Below are positions 17,808 to 27,691 of a stretch of 64,000 nt of DNA, piece by piece. The stretch covers positions 1 to 64,000 of the forward strand of contig JAMPYF010000017.1 in assembly GCA_023700805.1 (NCBI GenBank), read 5' to 3'. Source of the DNA: Sulfuritalea sp. (GTDB taxonomy: Bacteria; Pseudomonadota; Gammaproteobacteria; Burkholderiales; Rhodocyclaceae). Position numbers and translations under genes: made by a program. The notes under the pieces were generated by a model. The model saw only the letters and a list, made by a program, of their open reading frames with translations. It was not told the origin of the DNA and made no database searches. Numbering within the stretch: position 1 is the stretch's first letter; every line of letters starts with the position of its first letter.

Positions 17808-20087
17808 ATGAATAAAAAACTGCTCGCCGGTCTGGTTGCTTCCCTGCTGGCACACTCGGCCTGGGCGTTCGATCCGTTCCAGATCAAGGATATCCGGGTC
17901 GAAGGCATACAGCGCACCGAGGCCGGCACGGTGTTTTCCTACCTGCCGGTCAAGGTCGGCGACACAATGAACGACGAAAAGGCGGCAGCGGCGATCAAGG
18001 CGCTGTTCGCCACCGGTTTCTTCAAGGACGTGCGCCTGGAAATCGACGGCCAGGTGCTGGTGGTGGTGCTGGAAGAGCGGCCGGCGATCGCCTCGCTCGA
18101 CTTCTCCGGCCTCAAGGCCTTCAAGCCGGAAGACCTGAAGAAGTCGCTGCGCGACGTCGGTCTTGCCGAGTCGCGCATCTTCGACCGCGCCATGGTCGAA
18201 CGCGCCGAGCAGGAACTCAAGCGCCAGTACCTGGCGCAGGGACACTATGCGGTGCAGGTGACGACCACCATCACGCCGCTGGAACGCAATCGCGTCGGGG
18301 TCAACTTCGCCGTCACCGAGGGCGACATCGCCAAGATCAAGCAGATCAACATCATCGGCGCCGGCGCCGTCAAAGAGGCGGACCTGCTCGACCTGATGGT
18401 GTTGCGCACGCCGGGCTGGCTGACCTGGTACACCAAGAACGACCAGTACTCGAAGCAGAAACTTTCCGGCGACCTGGAAACCCTGCGCTCCTATTACCTC
18501 GACCGCGGCTATCTCGAATTCAACATCGAGTCGACCCAGGTATCGATATCGCCGGACAAGCAGGATATCTACATCACCATCAACATCACCGAGGGCGAGA
18601 AGTACACCGTTTCCTCGGTCAAGCTGGCCGGCCAGTTGCTGCTGCCGGAGGAGGAATTGACCAAGCTGGTGCAGGTCAGGCCCGGTGAAGTGTTCTCGCG
18701 CGAGAAGATGGCCGACACCACCAAGGCCATCAGCGAGCGTCTGGGCAATGAAGGCTATGCCTTTGCCAACGTCAACGCGGCGCCGGAACTGGACAAGGAA
18801 AAGCGCCAGGTGGCCTTCACCGTGTACATCGATCCGGGGCGCCGCGTCTACGTGCGGCGCATCAACGTCACCGGCAACACGCGGACCCGCGATGAAGTGG
18901 TGCGGCGTGAATTGCGCCAGACCGAGTCCGCCTGGTATGACGGCGAGAAGATCAACAAGTCGCGCACGCGCGTCGATCGACTGGGATATTTCGACGAGGT
19001 GTCGGTGGAAACGCCGCCGGTCGCCGGCACCACCGACCAGGTCGACATGGAGGTCAAGGTCAAGGAAAAGCCCACCGGCAACATCATGCTCGGGGCAGGT
19101 TTCTCCAGCGCTGAAAAATTCACGCTCTCCGGGTCGGTGCAGCAGCAGAACCTGTTCGGCAGCGGCAAGCACATCGGCGTCCAGGTCAGCACCAGCAAAT
19201 CGAACAAGGTCTATTCCCTGTCGCATACCGACCCGTACTTCACGGTCGACGGCGTCAGCCAGGGCTTCGACGTCTACGTGCGCAACACCGACACCAGCAC
19301 CCTGCAGGTCGGCAGCTTCGGCTCGGATTCGGCCGGCGGCGGCGTGCGCTGGGGGCTTCCGATCGGCGAGGACGACTACCTCAACCTCGGCCTCTCGATC
19401 GACCGCACCACGCTCAAGACCGACGCCAACAGCCCGCTGCGCTACCAGGACTATGTGACCCGTTTCGGCGCCAGGAGCAACACCCTGCTGACCACGATCG
19501 GCTGGCAGAAGGATGAGCGCGACAGCCTGCTGGTGACCACCAAGGGCGCGTTGCGCCGCGCGGTGCTCGAAGTATCGCTGCCGGGCAGCACGGCGACCTA
19601 TGTTCGCGCCACCTATCAGCACCAGCATTTCTTCCCGCTCGACCGCAGGCTCACATTGGCGCTGAACGGCGAGGTGGGCGTGGCCCAGAAATATGGCGAC
19701 AAGGAACTGCCCTTCTTCAAGAATTTCTACGCCGGCGGCATCGGCTCGGTGCGCGGCTTCGACTCGGGTTCCCTGGGGCCGCACGATGCGGCCACCAACG
19801 AGGCGGTCGGCGGCAGCAAGCGGCTGATCGGCAACGTCGAACTGCTGTTCCCCGTGCCCGGCATGGGGCGCGACAATTCGATGCGCCTCTCCGGCTTCCT
19901 CGATGCCGGCAATGTCTGGGGTTACGACAGCAAGTTCAGCTTGGGCAGCTTGCGCTACAGTGGCGGTATCGCGCTGTCGTGGAATTCGCCCATGGGGCCG
20001 CTCAAGTTCTCCTATGCCAATCCGTTCAACAAAAAAGCCGAAGACAAGGTGCAGCGTCTGCAGTTCCAGATGGGCTCGGTCTTTTGA
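17808..20087 (+). CDS. bamA: outer-membrane protein assembly factor BamA
   Basis: A 759-residue beta-barrel insertase. The signal peptide MNKKLLAGLVASLLAHSAWA precedes five POTRA repeats (about residues 22-420; the first starts FQIKDIRVEGIQRTEAG). The barrel follows, with the loop-6 motif VRGF in GGIGSVRGFDSG, and ends in phenylalanine (QMGSVF), the normal outer-membrane targeting end. Sits between rseP and skp as in most Proteobacteria. Confidence 0.98.
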   Translation: MNKKLLAGLVASLLAHSAWAFDPFQIKDIRVEGIQRTEAGTVFSYLPVKVGDTMNDEKAAAAIKALFATGFFKDVRLEIDGQVLVVVLEERPAIASLDFSGLKAFKPEDLKKSLRDVGLAESRIFDRAMVERAEQELKRQYLAQGHYAVQVTTTITPLERNRVGVNFAVTEGDIAKIKQINIIGAGAVKEADLLDLMVLRTPGWLTWYTKNDQYSKQKLSGDLETLRSYYLDRGYLEFNIESTQVSISPDKQDIYITINITEGEKYTVSSVKLAGQLLLPEEELTKLVQVRPGEVFSREKMADTTKAISERLGNEGYAFANVNAAPELDKEKRQVAFTVYIDPGRRVYVRRINVTGNTRTRDEVVRRELRQTESAWYDGEKINKSRTRVDRLGYFDEVSVETPPVAGTTDQVDMEVKVKEKPTGNIMLGAGFSSAEKFTLSGSVQQQNLFGSGKHIGVQVSTSKSNKVYSLSHTDPYFTVDGVSQGFDVYVRNTDTSTLQVGSFGSDSAGGGVRWGLPIGEDDYLNLGLSIDRTTLKTDANSPLRYQDYVTRFGARSNTLLTTIGWQKDERDSLLVTTKGALRRAVLEVSLPGSTATYVRATYQHQHFFPLDRRLTLALNGEVGVAQKYGDKELPFFKNFYAGGIGSVRGFDSGSLGPHDAATNEAVGGSKRLIGNVELLFPVPGMGRDNSMRLSGFLDAGNVWGYDSKFSLGSLRYSGGIALSWNSPMGPLKFSYANPFNKKAEDKVQRLQFQMGSVF

Positions 20088-20108
20088 TAGTCTGATAGTG
20101 AGAAAGTC

Positions 20109-20609
20109 ATGCTGAAGAAATACATTCTTGCCGGTATTGCGCTGATCTCGTTCTCCGCCGCGGTCCTCGCCGAGAGCAAGATCGGCTTCGTCAATAGCCA
20201 GAAGATACTCAACGACGCACCCCAGGCCGCACGCGCCAAGAAGAAGATCGAAAAGGATTTCGAAAAGCGCGACCAGGAACTGCAGCGCATCGCCAAGCAG
20301 TTGCAGGGCATGCAGGAGACGCTGGACAAGAACGCGGTGACCATGGCCGAGAGCGAACGGCGCAGCAAGGAGCGCGAGTTCGGCGAGCTCAACCGCGACT
20401 TCCAGCGCAAGCAGCGCGAGTTCCGCGAGGACCTGAGCCAGCGCCAGAACGAGGAAATGGCGGCGATTTTCGAGCGCGTGAACAAGATCATCAAGCAGAT
20501 CGCCGAAGCCGAGAAGTACGACATCATCTTCCAGGAGGCGGTCTACGCCAACCCGCGCATCGACATCACGGACAAGGTGATCAAGGCGCTGGGCGACGGC
20601 AACAAGTAA
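20109..20609 (+). CDS. skp: periplasmic chaperone Skp/OmpH
   Basis: A 166-residue protein that holds unfolded outer-membrane proteins. Signal peptide [21 protein letters not shown] is followed by [13 protein letters not shown]. Residues about 40-130 are highly charged and would form the long coiled-coil arms ([20 protein letters not shown]). The next gene begins 10 bases on. Confidence 0.95.
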   Translation: MLKKYILAGIALISFSAAVLAESKIGFVNSQKILNDAPQAARAKKKIEKDFEKRDQELQRIAKQLQGMQETLDKNAVTMAESERRSKEREFGELNRDFQRKQREFREDLSQRQNEEMAAIFERVNKIIKQIAEAEKYDIIFQEAVYANPRIDITDKVIKALGDGNK

Positions 20610-20619
20610 GACCGCGGCC

Positions 20620-21645
20620 GTGGTGCTGCGGCTCGACGAGATCGTCGCCCGACTTGGCGGTGAAATAGTTGGCGCTGGCGACACGGCAATTTCGCGCATC
20701 GGCACCCTGGAGGGGGCCGGCCCCGGCGAGCTGGCCTTCCTGGCCAACCCGAAATACCGCCATCAGCTGGCCACCACGCGCGCCGCCGCGGTGATCATGG
20801 CGCCCCCCGCGGTGGCGGGTCCGGCGGCGGCGATCCTGACGCCGCAACCCTATCTGTATTACGCCCGCGTCGCGCAGTGGCTGAATCCTCTCCCCGCTGT
20901 CGTCGCCGGCATTCATCCCAGTGCCGTGGTCGAGGGCGCGGTGTCCGCCACGGCCAGCATCGGGCCCCAGGTCTCGATCGGCGCCGGCGCCAGGATAGCC
21001 GACGATGTGGTGATCGGCGCCAACTGCAGCATCGGCGCCGGGGTCGAGATCGGCGCCGGCACCCGACTGGCGGCCAACGTGACGATTTATTCCGGGGTCA
21101 TCCTCGGGGCGCGCTGCCTGGTGCATTCCGCGGCGGTGATCGGCGCCGACGGCTTCGGCTTCGCGCGCGAGGCGGAGGGGGCGTGGGTCAAGATTCCCCA
21201 GGTCGGTCGCGTGCTGGTCGGCGACGATGTCGAGATCGGCGCCGGAACCACCATTGATCGCGGTGCGCTGGGCGACACGGTGATCGGCGACGGGGTCAAG
21301 CTCGACAACCAGATCCAGGTCGGCCACAACGTGCAGATCGGTGCCCATACGGCGATGGCCGGTTGCGTCGGGATTGCCGGCAGCGCGGTGATCGGTGCGC
21401 GCTGCACGGTGGGCGGCGGGGCGGTGATCCTCGGACACCTGAACATCGCCGATGACGTCAATGTGGCCGCGGGCACCTTGGTGGCCAAGTCGATCTGCAA
21501 AGCGGGAACCTATAGCGGCGCCGTGCCTTTCCTCGAACATGGCGATTGGCTGCGGAATTTTTCGCGGCTGCGCCATCTTGACGCGATGGCCGATAAAATC
21601 CGTGCCCTCGAACAACGGCTTGCCGCACTGGAGAAGAAATCATGA
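20620..21645 (+). CDS. lpxD: UDP-3-O-(3-hydroxyacyl)glucosamine N-acyltransferase
   Basis: A 341-residue lipid A enzyme adding the second acyl chain. N-terminal domain (about 1-100), then left-handed beta-helix hexapeptide repeats ([20 protein letters not shown] and onward), then a C-terminal helix ([16 protein letters not shown]). The catalytic His lies in [11 protein letters not shown]. Start GTG 20620 is the best in-frame start after skp. The stop overlaps the fabZ ATG (ATGA). Confidence 0.97.
   Translation: MVLRLDEIVARLGGEIVGAGDTAISRIGTLEGAGPGELAFLANPKYRHQLATTRAAAVIMAPPAVAGPAAAILTPQPYLYYARVAQWLNPLPAVVAGIHPSAVVEGAVSATASIGPQVSIGAGARIADDVVIGANCSIGAGVEIGAGTRLAANVTIYSGVILGARCLVHSAAVIGADGFGFAREAEGAWVKIPQVGRVLVGDDVEIGAGTTIDRGALGDTVIGDGVKLDNQIQVGHNVQIGAHTAMAGCVGIAGSAVIGARCTVGGGAVILGHLNIADDVNVAAGTLVAKSICKAGTYSGAVPFLEHGDWLRNFSRLRHLDAMADKIRALEQRLAALEKKS
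20667..20679 (-). repeat. dispersed motif core GCCAGCGCCAACT (inside lpxD)
   Basis: Exact copy of the 13-base core on the minus strand, within codons for IVGAGD of LpxD. Confidence 0.6.
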
Positions 21646-22118
21646 GTTCAGCCACCGCTGGCGGGGCAGTCGATTCCCGCATGGATATCCACGAAATCCT
21701 CAATTATCTGCCCCATCGCTACCCCTTCCTGCTGGTCGATCGCGTGCTGGAGGTGGTGCCCGGCGAGCGGATCACGGCGCTCAAGAACGTCAGCATGAAC
21801 GAGCCGTTCTTCCCCGGCCACTATCCGCATCATCCGGTGATGCCCGGCGTCCTGGTGGTTGAGGCGATGGCGCAGACTGCGGCGATCCTGTCCTTCAAGA
21901 CCATGGACAGCAAGCCTGACGACAAGTCGGTTTACTACTTCGTCGGCATCGACAACGCGCGCTTCAAGAAGCCGGTCGGGCCCGGCGACCAGCTGGTGAT
22001 CGAAGTCAGGCTCGCCGGCAACAAACGCGGCATCTGGAAATTTTCGGCGACGGCGAAAGTCGACGGCCAGGTGGCCGCGGAAGCCGACCTGATCTGCGCC
22101 GTGCGCCCGACGCCCTGA
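21642..22118 (+). CDS. fabZ: 3-hydroxyacyl-ACP dehydratase FabZ
   Basis: A 158-residue hot-dog-fold enzyme of fatty-acid elongation. Catalytic His is in [14 protein letters not shown] and catalytic Glu in LVVEAMAQ. Start ATG 21642 overlaps the lpxD stop; a second ATG at 21681 ([10 protein letters not shown]) gives the more usual length, so the first 13 residues may not be made. Its place among lpx genes is classic: FabZ and LpxA compete for the same hydroxyacyl-ACP pool. Confidence 0.97.
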   Translation: MSSATAGGAVDSRMDIHEILNYLPHRYPFLLVDRVLEVVPGERITALKNVSMNEPFFPGHYPHHPVMPGVLVVEAMAQTAAILSFKTMDSKPDDKSVYYFVGIDNARFKKPVGPGDQLVIEVRLAGNKRGIWKFSATAKVDGQVAAEADLICAVRPTP

Positions 22119-22177
22119 CGCTCCTGGCAGCGAGAACCATCCACCGATGATGAAACACGCGACAGGCCAATTGAAGG

Positions 22178-22206
22178 CCCGCCCCCCCATCCCCCCTCAC
22201 GGGGGG
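22178..22206. repeat. C-run/G-run hairpin element, copy 1 (fabZ-lpxA gap)
   Basis: The sequence reads GCCCGCCCCCCCATCCCCCC-TCAC-GGGGGG; the six-base C and G runs (22191-22196, 22201-22206) pair perfectly. Similar elements occur at 24191-24230 and 51074-51103. The 150-base gap otherwise holds no gene; the segment after the hairpin also reads as a weaker repeat (CTCGCTTCGCTCGACTGTCA). Confidence 0.6.
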
Positions 22207-22268
22207 CTGCAGATTGGCTCGCTTCGCTCGACTGTCACCAGTCGCTCCGAACAAGGTATTTCATTTTA

Positions 22269-23042
22269 ATGAGCGTTCATTCCACAGCCATCGTCCATCC
22301 CGCGGCGCAACTCGGCAAGGGGGTGGTCGTCGGTCCCTATTCGACGATCGGCGAGCATGTCGAAATCGGCGATCACACGGTGATCGGCCCCCACGTCGTC
22401 CTCACCGGCCATACCCGGATCGGCCGCGACAACAGGATTTTCCAGTTCTGTTCCATCGGCGAACAGCCGCAGGACAAGAAGTATGCGGGCGAGCCGACCC
22501 GGCTCGAAATCGGCGACCGCAACACGATTCGCGAGTTCTGCACCTTCAATTGCGGCACGACGCAGGATGCCGGCGTGACCCGCCTCGGCAATGACAACTG
22601 GATCATGGCCTACGTGCATCTGGCGCACGATTGCCAGGTCGGCAACCAGACCATCTTCGCCAACAATGCGCAGATCGCCGGCCACGTACAGGTCGAAGAC
22701 TGGGCCATCCTCGGCGCCTACACCGCGGTGCACCAGTTCGTGCGCATCGGCGCCCACAGCATCACCGCGATGGGCACCATCCTGCTGCAGGACCTGCCGC
22801 CCTTCGTCATGGCCGCCGGCAATCCGGCCGTGCCGCGCAGCATCAACGCCGAGGGGCTCAAGCGCCGCGGCTTTTCGGCGGATGCCGTGGCGGCGGTCAA
22901 GCGCGCCTACAAGACGCTCTACAAGGCCGGCATGAAGCTCGACGAGGCGCGTGCCGTGATCGAGGCCGACTCGGCGGCGGTGCCCGAACTGGCCTTGCTG
23001 GCAGGCTTTCTTGCCCATCCCGGACGAGGAATCGTTCGCTGA
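22269..23042 (+). CDS. lpxA: UDP-N-acetylglucosamine acyltransferase
   Basis: A 257-residue enzyme for the first step of lipid A synthesis. Hexapeptide repeats start at once ([13 protein letters not shown]-type, here [20 protein letters not shown]). The catalytic His lies in [11 protein letters not shown], and the C-terminal helical domain begins near [12 protein letters not shown]. The stop overlaps the lpxB start by one base (TGATG). Confidence 0.98.
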   Translation: MSVHSTAIVHPAAQLGKGVVVGPYSTIGEHVEIGDHTVIGPHVVLTGHTRIGRDNRIFQFCSIGEQPQDKKYAGEPTRLEIGDRNTIREFCTFNCGTTQDAGVTRLGNDNWIMAYVHLAHDCQVGNQTIFANNAQIAGHVQVEDWAILGAYTAVHQFVRIGAHSITAMGTILLQDLPPFVMAAGNPAVPRSINAEGLKRRGFSADAVAAVKRAYKTLYKAGMKLDEARAVIEADSAAVPELALLAGFLAHPGRGIVR

Positions 23043-24184
23043 TGGTGCGCATCGCCATGGTGGCGGGCGAGGCCTCCAGCGACCAGCTTGCCGCACATTT
23101 GATTACCGCGCTCAAACGGCACCTGCCCGAGGCGCAGTTCTACGGCATCGGCGGGCCGAAGATGCAGCGCGAGGGCTTCGATTCGCTGTGGCCGGCGGAG
23201 ATGCTGGCGGTGCGCGGCTATGCGGAAGTCTTGCGGCACTATCGGGCCATCACCGGCATGCGCCGGCAACTCCTGCGCCGCCTGCTGCAGGACAAGCCGG
23301 ATGTCTTCATCGGCGTGGACGGCTCGGATTTCAACCTCTGGCTGGAAAAGCGCCTCAAGGCCCGCGGCATCCCCACCATCCACTTCGTCAGCCCGTCGAT
23401 CTGGGCCTGGCGCAGGAACCGGATGGGCCGTATCGTCGAATCGGTGAGCCACATCCTCGCCCTCTATCCCTTCGAGCCCGAGTTGTATCAGGGCACTCCC
23501 GTCAAGTGCAGCTATGTCGGCCATCCGCTGGCCGACGTGATTCCGCTCGACATCGACCAGCGCGCGGTGCGCGAACAGCTCGGTGTGGCGCAGGGACGCC
23601 CGGTGATCGCCCTGCTGCCGGGCAGCCGCCAGTCCGAGCTGCATTTCATGGCCGAGACTTTTATCGAGACGGCCAAGCTGCTGCTGCAGCGTCATCCGCA
23701 ATTGCAGTTCCTGGTGCCGCTGGTGTCGCGCGAGACGCGCCTGCAGTTCGAGACGGCGCTGTGGAAGCTCAAGGCCGACGAAATGCCCTTCACGCTGATG
23801 TTCGGCCATGCGGCAGAGGCCGTCGCCGCCAGCGATGCGGTACTGGTGGCGAGCGGCACCGCCACGCTGGAAACCGCCCTTGTCGGCCGGCCCATGGTGA
23901 TCGCCTACAAGATGTCGCCGTGGTCCTGGCGCCTGATGCGCGGCATGCGCTACCTGCCCTGGGTCGGGCTGCCGAACATCCTTGCCGGGCGCTATGTGGT
24001 GCCCGAGTTCCTGCAGGACGAGGCGACGCCCGAGAATCTGGCCCAGGCGCTGGGCAATCTGCTGGCGGACAAACCGGCGCGCGCCGCCATCGAGCGCGTC
24101 TTCGCCGGCATCCACCGCCTGCTGCGGCAGGACACGGCGCAAAAGGCGGCCGGCGCCGTGCTGCCCTACCTGCAGAAGGCGTGA
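23042..24184 (+). CDS. lpxB: lipid A disaccharide synthase
   Basis: A 380-residue GT-B glycosyltransferase joining the two acylated glucosamines of lipid A. Start ATG 23042 ([20 protein letters not shown]) fits the family opening; the frame is open far upstream but that part lies inside lpxA. Other signatures are [32 protein letters not shown] and [10 protein letters not shown]. Confidence 0.98.
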   Translation: MVRIAMVAGEASSDQLAAHLITALKRHLPEAQFYGIGGPKMQREGFDSLWPAEMLAVRGYAEVLRHYRAITGMRRQLLRRLLQDKPDVFIGVDGSDFNLWLEKRLKARGIPTIHFVSPSIWAWRRNRMGRIVESVSHILALYPFEPELYQGTPVKCSYVGHPLADVIPLDIDQRAVREQLGVAQGRPVIALLPGSRQSELHFMAETFIETAKLLLQRHPQLQFLVPLVSRETRLQFETALWKLKADEMPFTLMFGHAAEAVAASDAVLVASGTATLETALVGRPMVIAYKMSPWSWRLMRGMRYLPWVGLPNILAGRYVVPEFLQDEATPENLAQALGNLLADKPARAAIERVFAGIHRLLRQDTAQKAAGAVLPYLQKA

Positions 24185-24190
24185 GAACGA

Positions 24191-24230
24191 CTATCCCCCC
24201 AGCCCCCTGTCCGCGAAAAGGGGGCGACGA
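24191..24230. repeat. C-run/G-run hairpin element, copy 2 (lpxB-rnhB gap)
   Basis: CCCCCT (24203-24208) pairs with AGGGGG (24219-24224), preceded by another C run. It fills much of the 113-base gap between lpxB and rnhB. It could act as a weak transcription stop but lacks a T run. Confidence 0.55.
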
Positions 24231-24297
24231 CGGGTCAGCCGCCGACGCGGCTTCCGGTTGCTTGGCTGATCTCCCCTTGGGACGGCCCGGCGGGGAT

Positions 24298-24870
24298 ATG
24301 CACCTCGTCTGCGGCGTCGATGAAGCCGGGCGCGGCCCGCTCGCCGGACCCGTTTATGCCGCCGCCGTGATCCTCGATCCGGCCAGGCCCATCGTCGGCC
24401 TGGCTGACTCCAAGAAGCTGTCCGAACGCGCGCGCGAGCGCCTGGCGCTGGAAATACGCGAGAAGGCGCTCTGCTTCGGCATCGCCTCGGCGTCGGTCGA
24501 GGAAATCGACAGCATCAATATCCTGCAGGCGACAATGCTGGCCATGCGTCGCGCCGTGGAGGCGCTTGGCGTGCAGCCCCTGGAAGCGCTGATCGACGGC
24601 AACCGCTGCCCGCCGCTGGCGATGCCGGCACGCGCCATCGTCCGCGGCGACGCAACCGAGCCGGCGATTTCGGCGGCCTCGATCCTGGCCAAGACGGCGC
24701 GCGACGCCGAAATGCGGCGTATCCACGAGGCATTTCCCCAGTATGGGCTGGATCGCCACAAGGGCTATGACACCGCGATCCATCGCGCGGCCCTGCAGTT
24801 GCATGGGCCGGCGGCGTTCCACCGCAGAAGTTTTGCGCCGGTCAGGACGCTGCTCGCAGGATCGCGATGA
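24298..24870 (+). CDS. rnhB: ribonuclease HII
   Basis: A 190-residue nuclease that removes ribonucleotides from DNA:RNA hybrids. The first active-site Asp and Glu are in [16 protein letters not shown] at the very N-terminus; a further acidic residue is in [10 protein letters not shown]. The late motif [12 protein letters not shown] is also present. The stop overlaps the next gene (ATGA). Confidence 0.97.
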   Translation: MHLVCGVDEAGRGPLAGPVYAAAVILDPARPIVGLADSKKLSERARERLALEIREKALCFGIASASVEEIDSINILQATMLAMRRAVEALGVQPLEALIDGNRCPPLAMPARAIVRGDATEPAISAASILAKTARDAEMRRIHEAFPQYGLDRHKGYDTAIHRAALQLHGPAAFHRRSFAPVRTLLAGSR

Positions 24871-25658
24871 AGGATTCCCGCCACATCACCTCGCGCGACA
24901 ATCCTATCTTCAAGTCGCTGCGCACGATCGCGGAAGATCCGCGCCGGCAGGGGTTCGCGCTCGCCGACGGCATCCATCTGGTATCGACCTGCCTGACGCG
25001 CGGCGTTGCCGTAAGCAAGTTGCTGGTGAGCGAGAGCGGGTTGAAGAATTCCGAGATCGCGGCCCTGCTTCCGGCGGCAGCGGGCATCGATTGCCTGGTC
25101 CTGCGCGACAGCCTGTTTCGCGAAATCTCCGGCGTCAGCACGCCGACCGGCATTGCCGCCGTGGTCGCCATTCCCGGGGCATCGGAGGCGGCGCTGCAAG
25201 GCGATGCCGTGCTGCTCGACGCGGTGCAGGATGCGGGCAACGTCGGCGCCATCCTGCGCACCGCGGCCGCGGCCGGCGTGCCTCAGGTCTTGCTGGGAAC
25301 CGGCTGTGCCGGGGCTTGGACGGCGCGCGTGCTGCGCGCCGCGCAGGGCGCACATTTTTCCCTGGCGATTCGCGAACGGGTGAATCTCGCGGCGGTATTG
25401 GCGGCCCGTTCAGCCACCTCGGTTGCGACCGTCGCCAGCGGCGGTCGCAGCCTCTATGAACTCGATCTGAGCGGACCGCTGCTCTGGCTGGTGGGCAACG
25501 AGGGTGCGGGACTGTCCGCGGAACTCATCGCGGCGGCCGACCTGCGCGCCACGATTCCGCTTGCCGGCGGCACCGAATCGCTGAACGTGGCGGCGGCCAC
25601 CGCGGTGTGCCTGTTCGAGGCGGCACGCCAGCGCCGGACGCCGCGTTCCCGGCGATAA
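24867..25658 (+). CDS. TrmH/SpoU-family RNA methyltransferase
   Basis: A 263-residue SPOUT enzyme that transfers methyl from SAM to a ribose 2'-OH of RNA. An N-terminal substrate-binding domain ([13 protein letters not shown]) is followed by the three knot motifs: [25 protein letters not shown] and [15 protein letters not shown]. Closest in type to RlmB/TsnR-like proteins of 250-270 residues; whether it acts on 23S rRNA or tRNA cannot be read from the sequence. Confidence 0.9.
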   Translation: MKDSRHITSRDNPIFKSLRTIAEDPRRQGFALADGIHLVSTCLTRGVAVSKLLVSESGLKNSEIAALLPAAAGIDCLVLRDSLFREISGVSTPTGIAAVVAIPGASEAALQGDAVLLDAVQDAGNVGAILRTAAAAGVPQVLLGTGCAGAWTARVLRAAQGAHFSLAIRERVNLAAVLAARSATSVATVASGGRSLYELDLSGPLLWLVGNEGAGLSAELIAAADLRATIPLAGGTESLNVAAATAVCLFEAARQRRTPRSRR

Positions 25659-25670
25659 TCCCACCAGGGG

Positions 25671-25706
25671 ATACCGTCTCCAACAATTGTTGGAGACATA
25701 ATAAAT
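25671..25706. repeat. palindromic element with ATACCGTC/GACATAA edges, copy 1
   Basis: An 11-base arm starting GTCTCCAACAA (25676-25686) is followed directly by its exact complement (to 25697). The left edge ATACC and right edge ATAATAAAT resemble those of the element at 31832. It lies in the convergent gap between the SPOUT methyltransferase and HU. Shared edges around different palindromes suggest a mobile REP-like family rather than simple terminators. Confidence 0.7.
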
Positions 25707-25707
25707 A

Positions 25708-25726
25708 GGCCCGCGCGAGGCGGGCC
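25708..25726 (-). terminator. intrinsic terminator of the HU gene
   Basis: GGCCCGC and GCGGGCC pair around GCGAG. On the minus strand it lies 26 bases after the HU stop and is followed by CTATTTATTATG, a T-rich stretch. Confidence 0.7.
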
Positions 25727-25751
25727 TGAAACCAACCGGAATGCTCGCTGC

Positions 25752-26048
25752 TTATTTTTTCTTGGCAGCTTTCTTGCCGGCCACTGCAGCCTTGAAGGTG
25801 GCACCGGCCGTGAAGCGCGGCACGGTGGTGGCAGCGATCTTGAGTTCCTTGCCGGTCTGCGGATTGCGGCCGACACGCGCGGCACGCTTCGAGGACTTGA
25901 AGCTGCCGAAGCCGACCAGGGTAACGCTGTCACCCTTGGAGACGGCCTTGACGATGGCGGCGATGACTGCAGACAGCGCCTTCTCGGCTGCAGCCTTGCT
26001 GATGTCGGCTTCTTTGGCAGTGATTTCGATCAGTTCAGACTTGTTCAT
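25752..26048 (-). CDS. hup: DNA-binding protein HU
   Basis: A 98-residue histone-like protein. The beta-arm signature GFGSFKSSKRAARVGRNPQTG is complete, with the intercalating Pro in RNPQTG. The C-terminal tail GKKAAKKK is slightly longer and more lysine-rich than E. coli HU-beta. Typical first helices (MNKSELIEITAKEADIS). Own promoter and terminator predicted. Confidence 0.96.
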   Translation of the reverse strand: MNKSELIEITAKEADISKAAAEKALSAVIAAIVKAVSKGDSVTLVGFGSFKSSKRAARVGRNPQTGKELKIAATTVPRFTAGATFKAAVAGKKAAKKK

Positions 26049-26121
26049 GTGTGACCTCGTGGGAGTGATGATGGTAGTGGCGGTTGAATTCTATGCGAAT
26101 GGTAACGCAGTGTAATCAAGA

Positions 26122-26149
26122 ATTATCCGTCTGGATCAAGCTTCTTGAA
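26122..26149 (-). promoter_or_regulatory. possible HU promoter
   Basis: On the minus strand TTCAAG (26149-26144) and GATAAT (26127-26122) are 16 bases apart, about 75 bases upstream of the HU start. An overlapping alternative uses TTGATC with ATTACA. The rest of the 295-base gap up to nfeD holds no gene I can support. Confidence 0.4.
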
Positions 26150-26343
26150 AATTGTCTCAATGCTGCAGCGCCGCGGAATCGGGCTTCTCCAGTCGTTCGC
26201 CGCGGTCGGAATAATATGCCGGGGAGGGAAAGGCGCGCGCGGCAAAGGCGATAAAATATTCGTTTTGGCAGCAGCGCCGGTTTCCGCCGTTGCTGCCGGG
26301 CGGCTGTCGGCAGCTGGAAGTCTCGGGGAAAGGACGCTGGAAA

Positions 26344-26796
26344 ATGGAACTCGCCTGGTGGCACTGGATGGTGCTCGGCCTCGGCCTGGGGCTGCTCGAA
26401 CTGGCCGTGCCCAGCTTTTTCATCATCTGGTTCGGCCTCGGCGCGCTGCTGGTGGGTGTCGCCATGCTGCTCGCCCCGGAGATCGCATTCACCACCCAGA
26501 TACTGCTGTGGACGGCCGCCTCGGTACTGATGACCATGCTCTGGTTCAAGGTCTTCCGCCGCGACGACGGCAAGACGCGGTCGGGCCAGGCCAACGAGGC
26601 GCTGGGCGAGATCGGCGTCCTGGTGCGGGCGGTCGAGCCGCTGGGCGTGGATTCGGCGCGCGGCGAAGTGCGTTTCCAGAAGCCGGTGATGGGCTCCGAT
26701 GTCTGGCCCTGCCTCGCCGATGAAGCGATTGCCGCCGGCGAGCGGGTCAGGGTGCTGGCGGTGGACGGCCAGCTATTGAAGGTCGGCAAATACTGA
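26344..26796 (+). CDS. NfeD-like membrane protein
   Basis: A 150-residue short NfeD protein. Start ATG 26344 (MELAWWHWMVLGLGLGLLEL) has AGGA upstream; the 18-codon extension to 26290 lacks a good site. Two or three N-terminal membrane helices precede a C-terminal OB-fold domain (about 85-150; IGVLVRAVEPLG...VRVLAVDGQLLKV). NfeD and SPFH proteins are usually paired, as here, and are thought to organise membrane microdomains and membrane-protein quality control. Confidence 0.9.
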   Translation: MELAWWHWMVLGLGLGLLELAVPSFFIIWFGLGALLVGVAMLLAPEIAFTTQILLWTAASVLMTMLWFKVFRRDDGKTRSGQANEALGEIGVLVRAVEPLGVDSARGEVRFQKPVMGSDVWPCLADEAIAAGERVRVLAVDGQLLKVGKY

Positions 26797-26804
26797 AAGG
26801 GTCG

Positions 26805-27662
26805 ATGATGGGCGAGTTCGCATTCTTTGTAATTGCAGTATTTGTTTTTGTCGCGGTCACCATCGCCAAGGGCGTGCGCATCGTGCCGCAGGGCGAGGAA
26901 TGGATCGTCGAGCGCCTCGGCAAGTACCACACCACGCTGCGTCCCGGTCTCAACATCATCATTCCCTACTTCGACCAGGTGCGCTACAAGCTGGTGACCA
27001 AGGACATCATCCTCGACGTCCAGGAGCAGGAAGTCATCACCAAGGACAACGCGGTGATCCTGACCAATGCGATCGCCTTCATCAAGGTCACCGATCCGAT
27101 CAAGGCGGTGTATGGCGTCACGGATTTCTCCGAGGCGATCCGCAACATGATCATGACCACGCTGCGCTCGATCATCGGCGAGATGACGCTGGACGAGGCG
27201 CTCTCCAACCGCGACAAGATCAAGGCCCGGCTGCGCGAAGGCGTCGCCGACGAGGCCATCGACTGGGGCCTGACCGTGAAGTCGGTCGAGATCCAGGACA
27301 TCAACCCGTCGGAATCGATGCAGAAGGCCATGGAGGCGCAGGCCTCGGCCGAGCGCGAGCGCAAGGCCATGGTGACCAAGGCCGAGGGCACCAAGCAGTC
27401 CACCATCCTCAACGCCGAGGCGCAGCTGCAGGCCGCGCGCCTGCAGGCCGAAGCGCAGATCACGCTGGCCGATGCCTCGGCCGAGGCGATCCGCCGCGTG
27501 GCGGCCGCGATCGGCACGGAAGACGCGCCGATGCGCTACATGCTGGGCGAAAAATACATTCATGCCATCGGCAACCTGGCCTCCTCGGACAATGCCAAGA
27601 CGGTATTGATTCCGGCCGACATCCAGGACACGCTGCGCGGCATACTCGGCAGCCGCAAGTAG
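26805..27662 (+). CDS. SPFH/stomatin-family membrane protein
   Basis: A 285-residue slipin/QmcA-like protein. One N-terminal membrane helix (FAFFVIAVFVFVAVTIA) is followed by the SPFH domain (VPQGEEWIVERLGKYH...), then a long Ala/Glu/Gln-rich coiled coil (about residues 170-235; MEAQASAERERKAMVTKAEG). Start could be ATG 26805 or 26808. Forms the standard nfeD-SPFH pair with the gene before it. Confidence 0.93.
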   Translation: MMGEFAFFVIAVFVFVAVTIAKGVRIVPQGEEWIVERLGKYHTTLRPGLNIIIPYFDQVRYKLVTKDIILDVQEQEVITKDNAVILTNAIAFIKVTDPIKAVYGVTDFSEAIRNMIMTTLRSIIGEMTLDEALSNRDKIKARLREGVADEAIDWGLTVKSVEIQDINPSESMQKAMEAQASAERERKAMVTKAEGTKQSTILNAEAQLQAARLQAEAQITLADASAEAIRRVAAAIGTEDAPMRYMLGEKYIHAIGNLASSDNAKTVLIPADIQDTLRGILGSRK

Positions 27663-27691
27663 GCGCGGCACCGGAGTTGACTGTCCCCGCC

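Noticed and set aside
17490-20747. 1085-codon open frame on the minus strand opposite rseP-bamA-skp
   Set aside because: Antisense shadow of well-supported genes; composition typical of reverse-complement G+C-rich coding sequence.
22631-23041. Upstream extension of the lpxB frame
   Set aside because: Lies wholly within lpxA in another frame; the LpxB family start fits ATG 23042.
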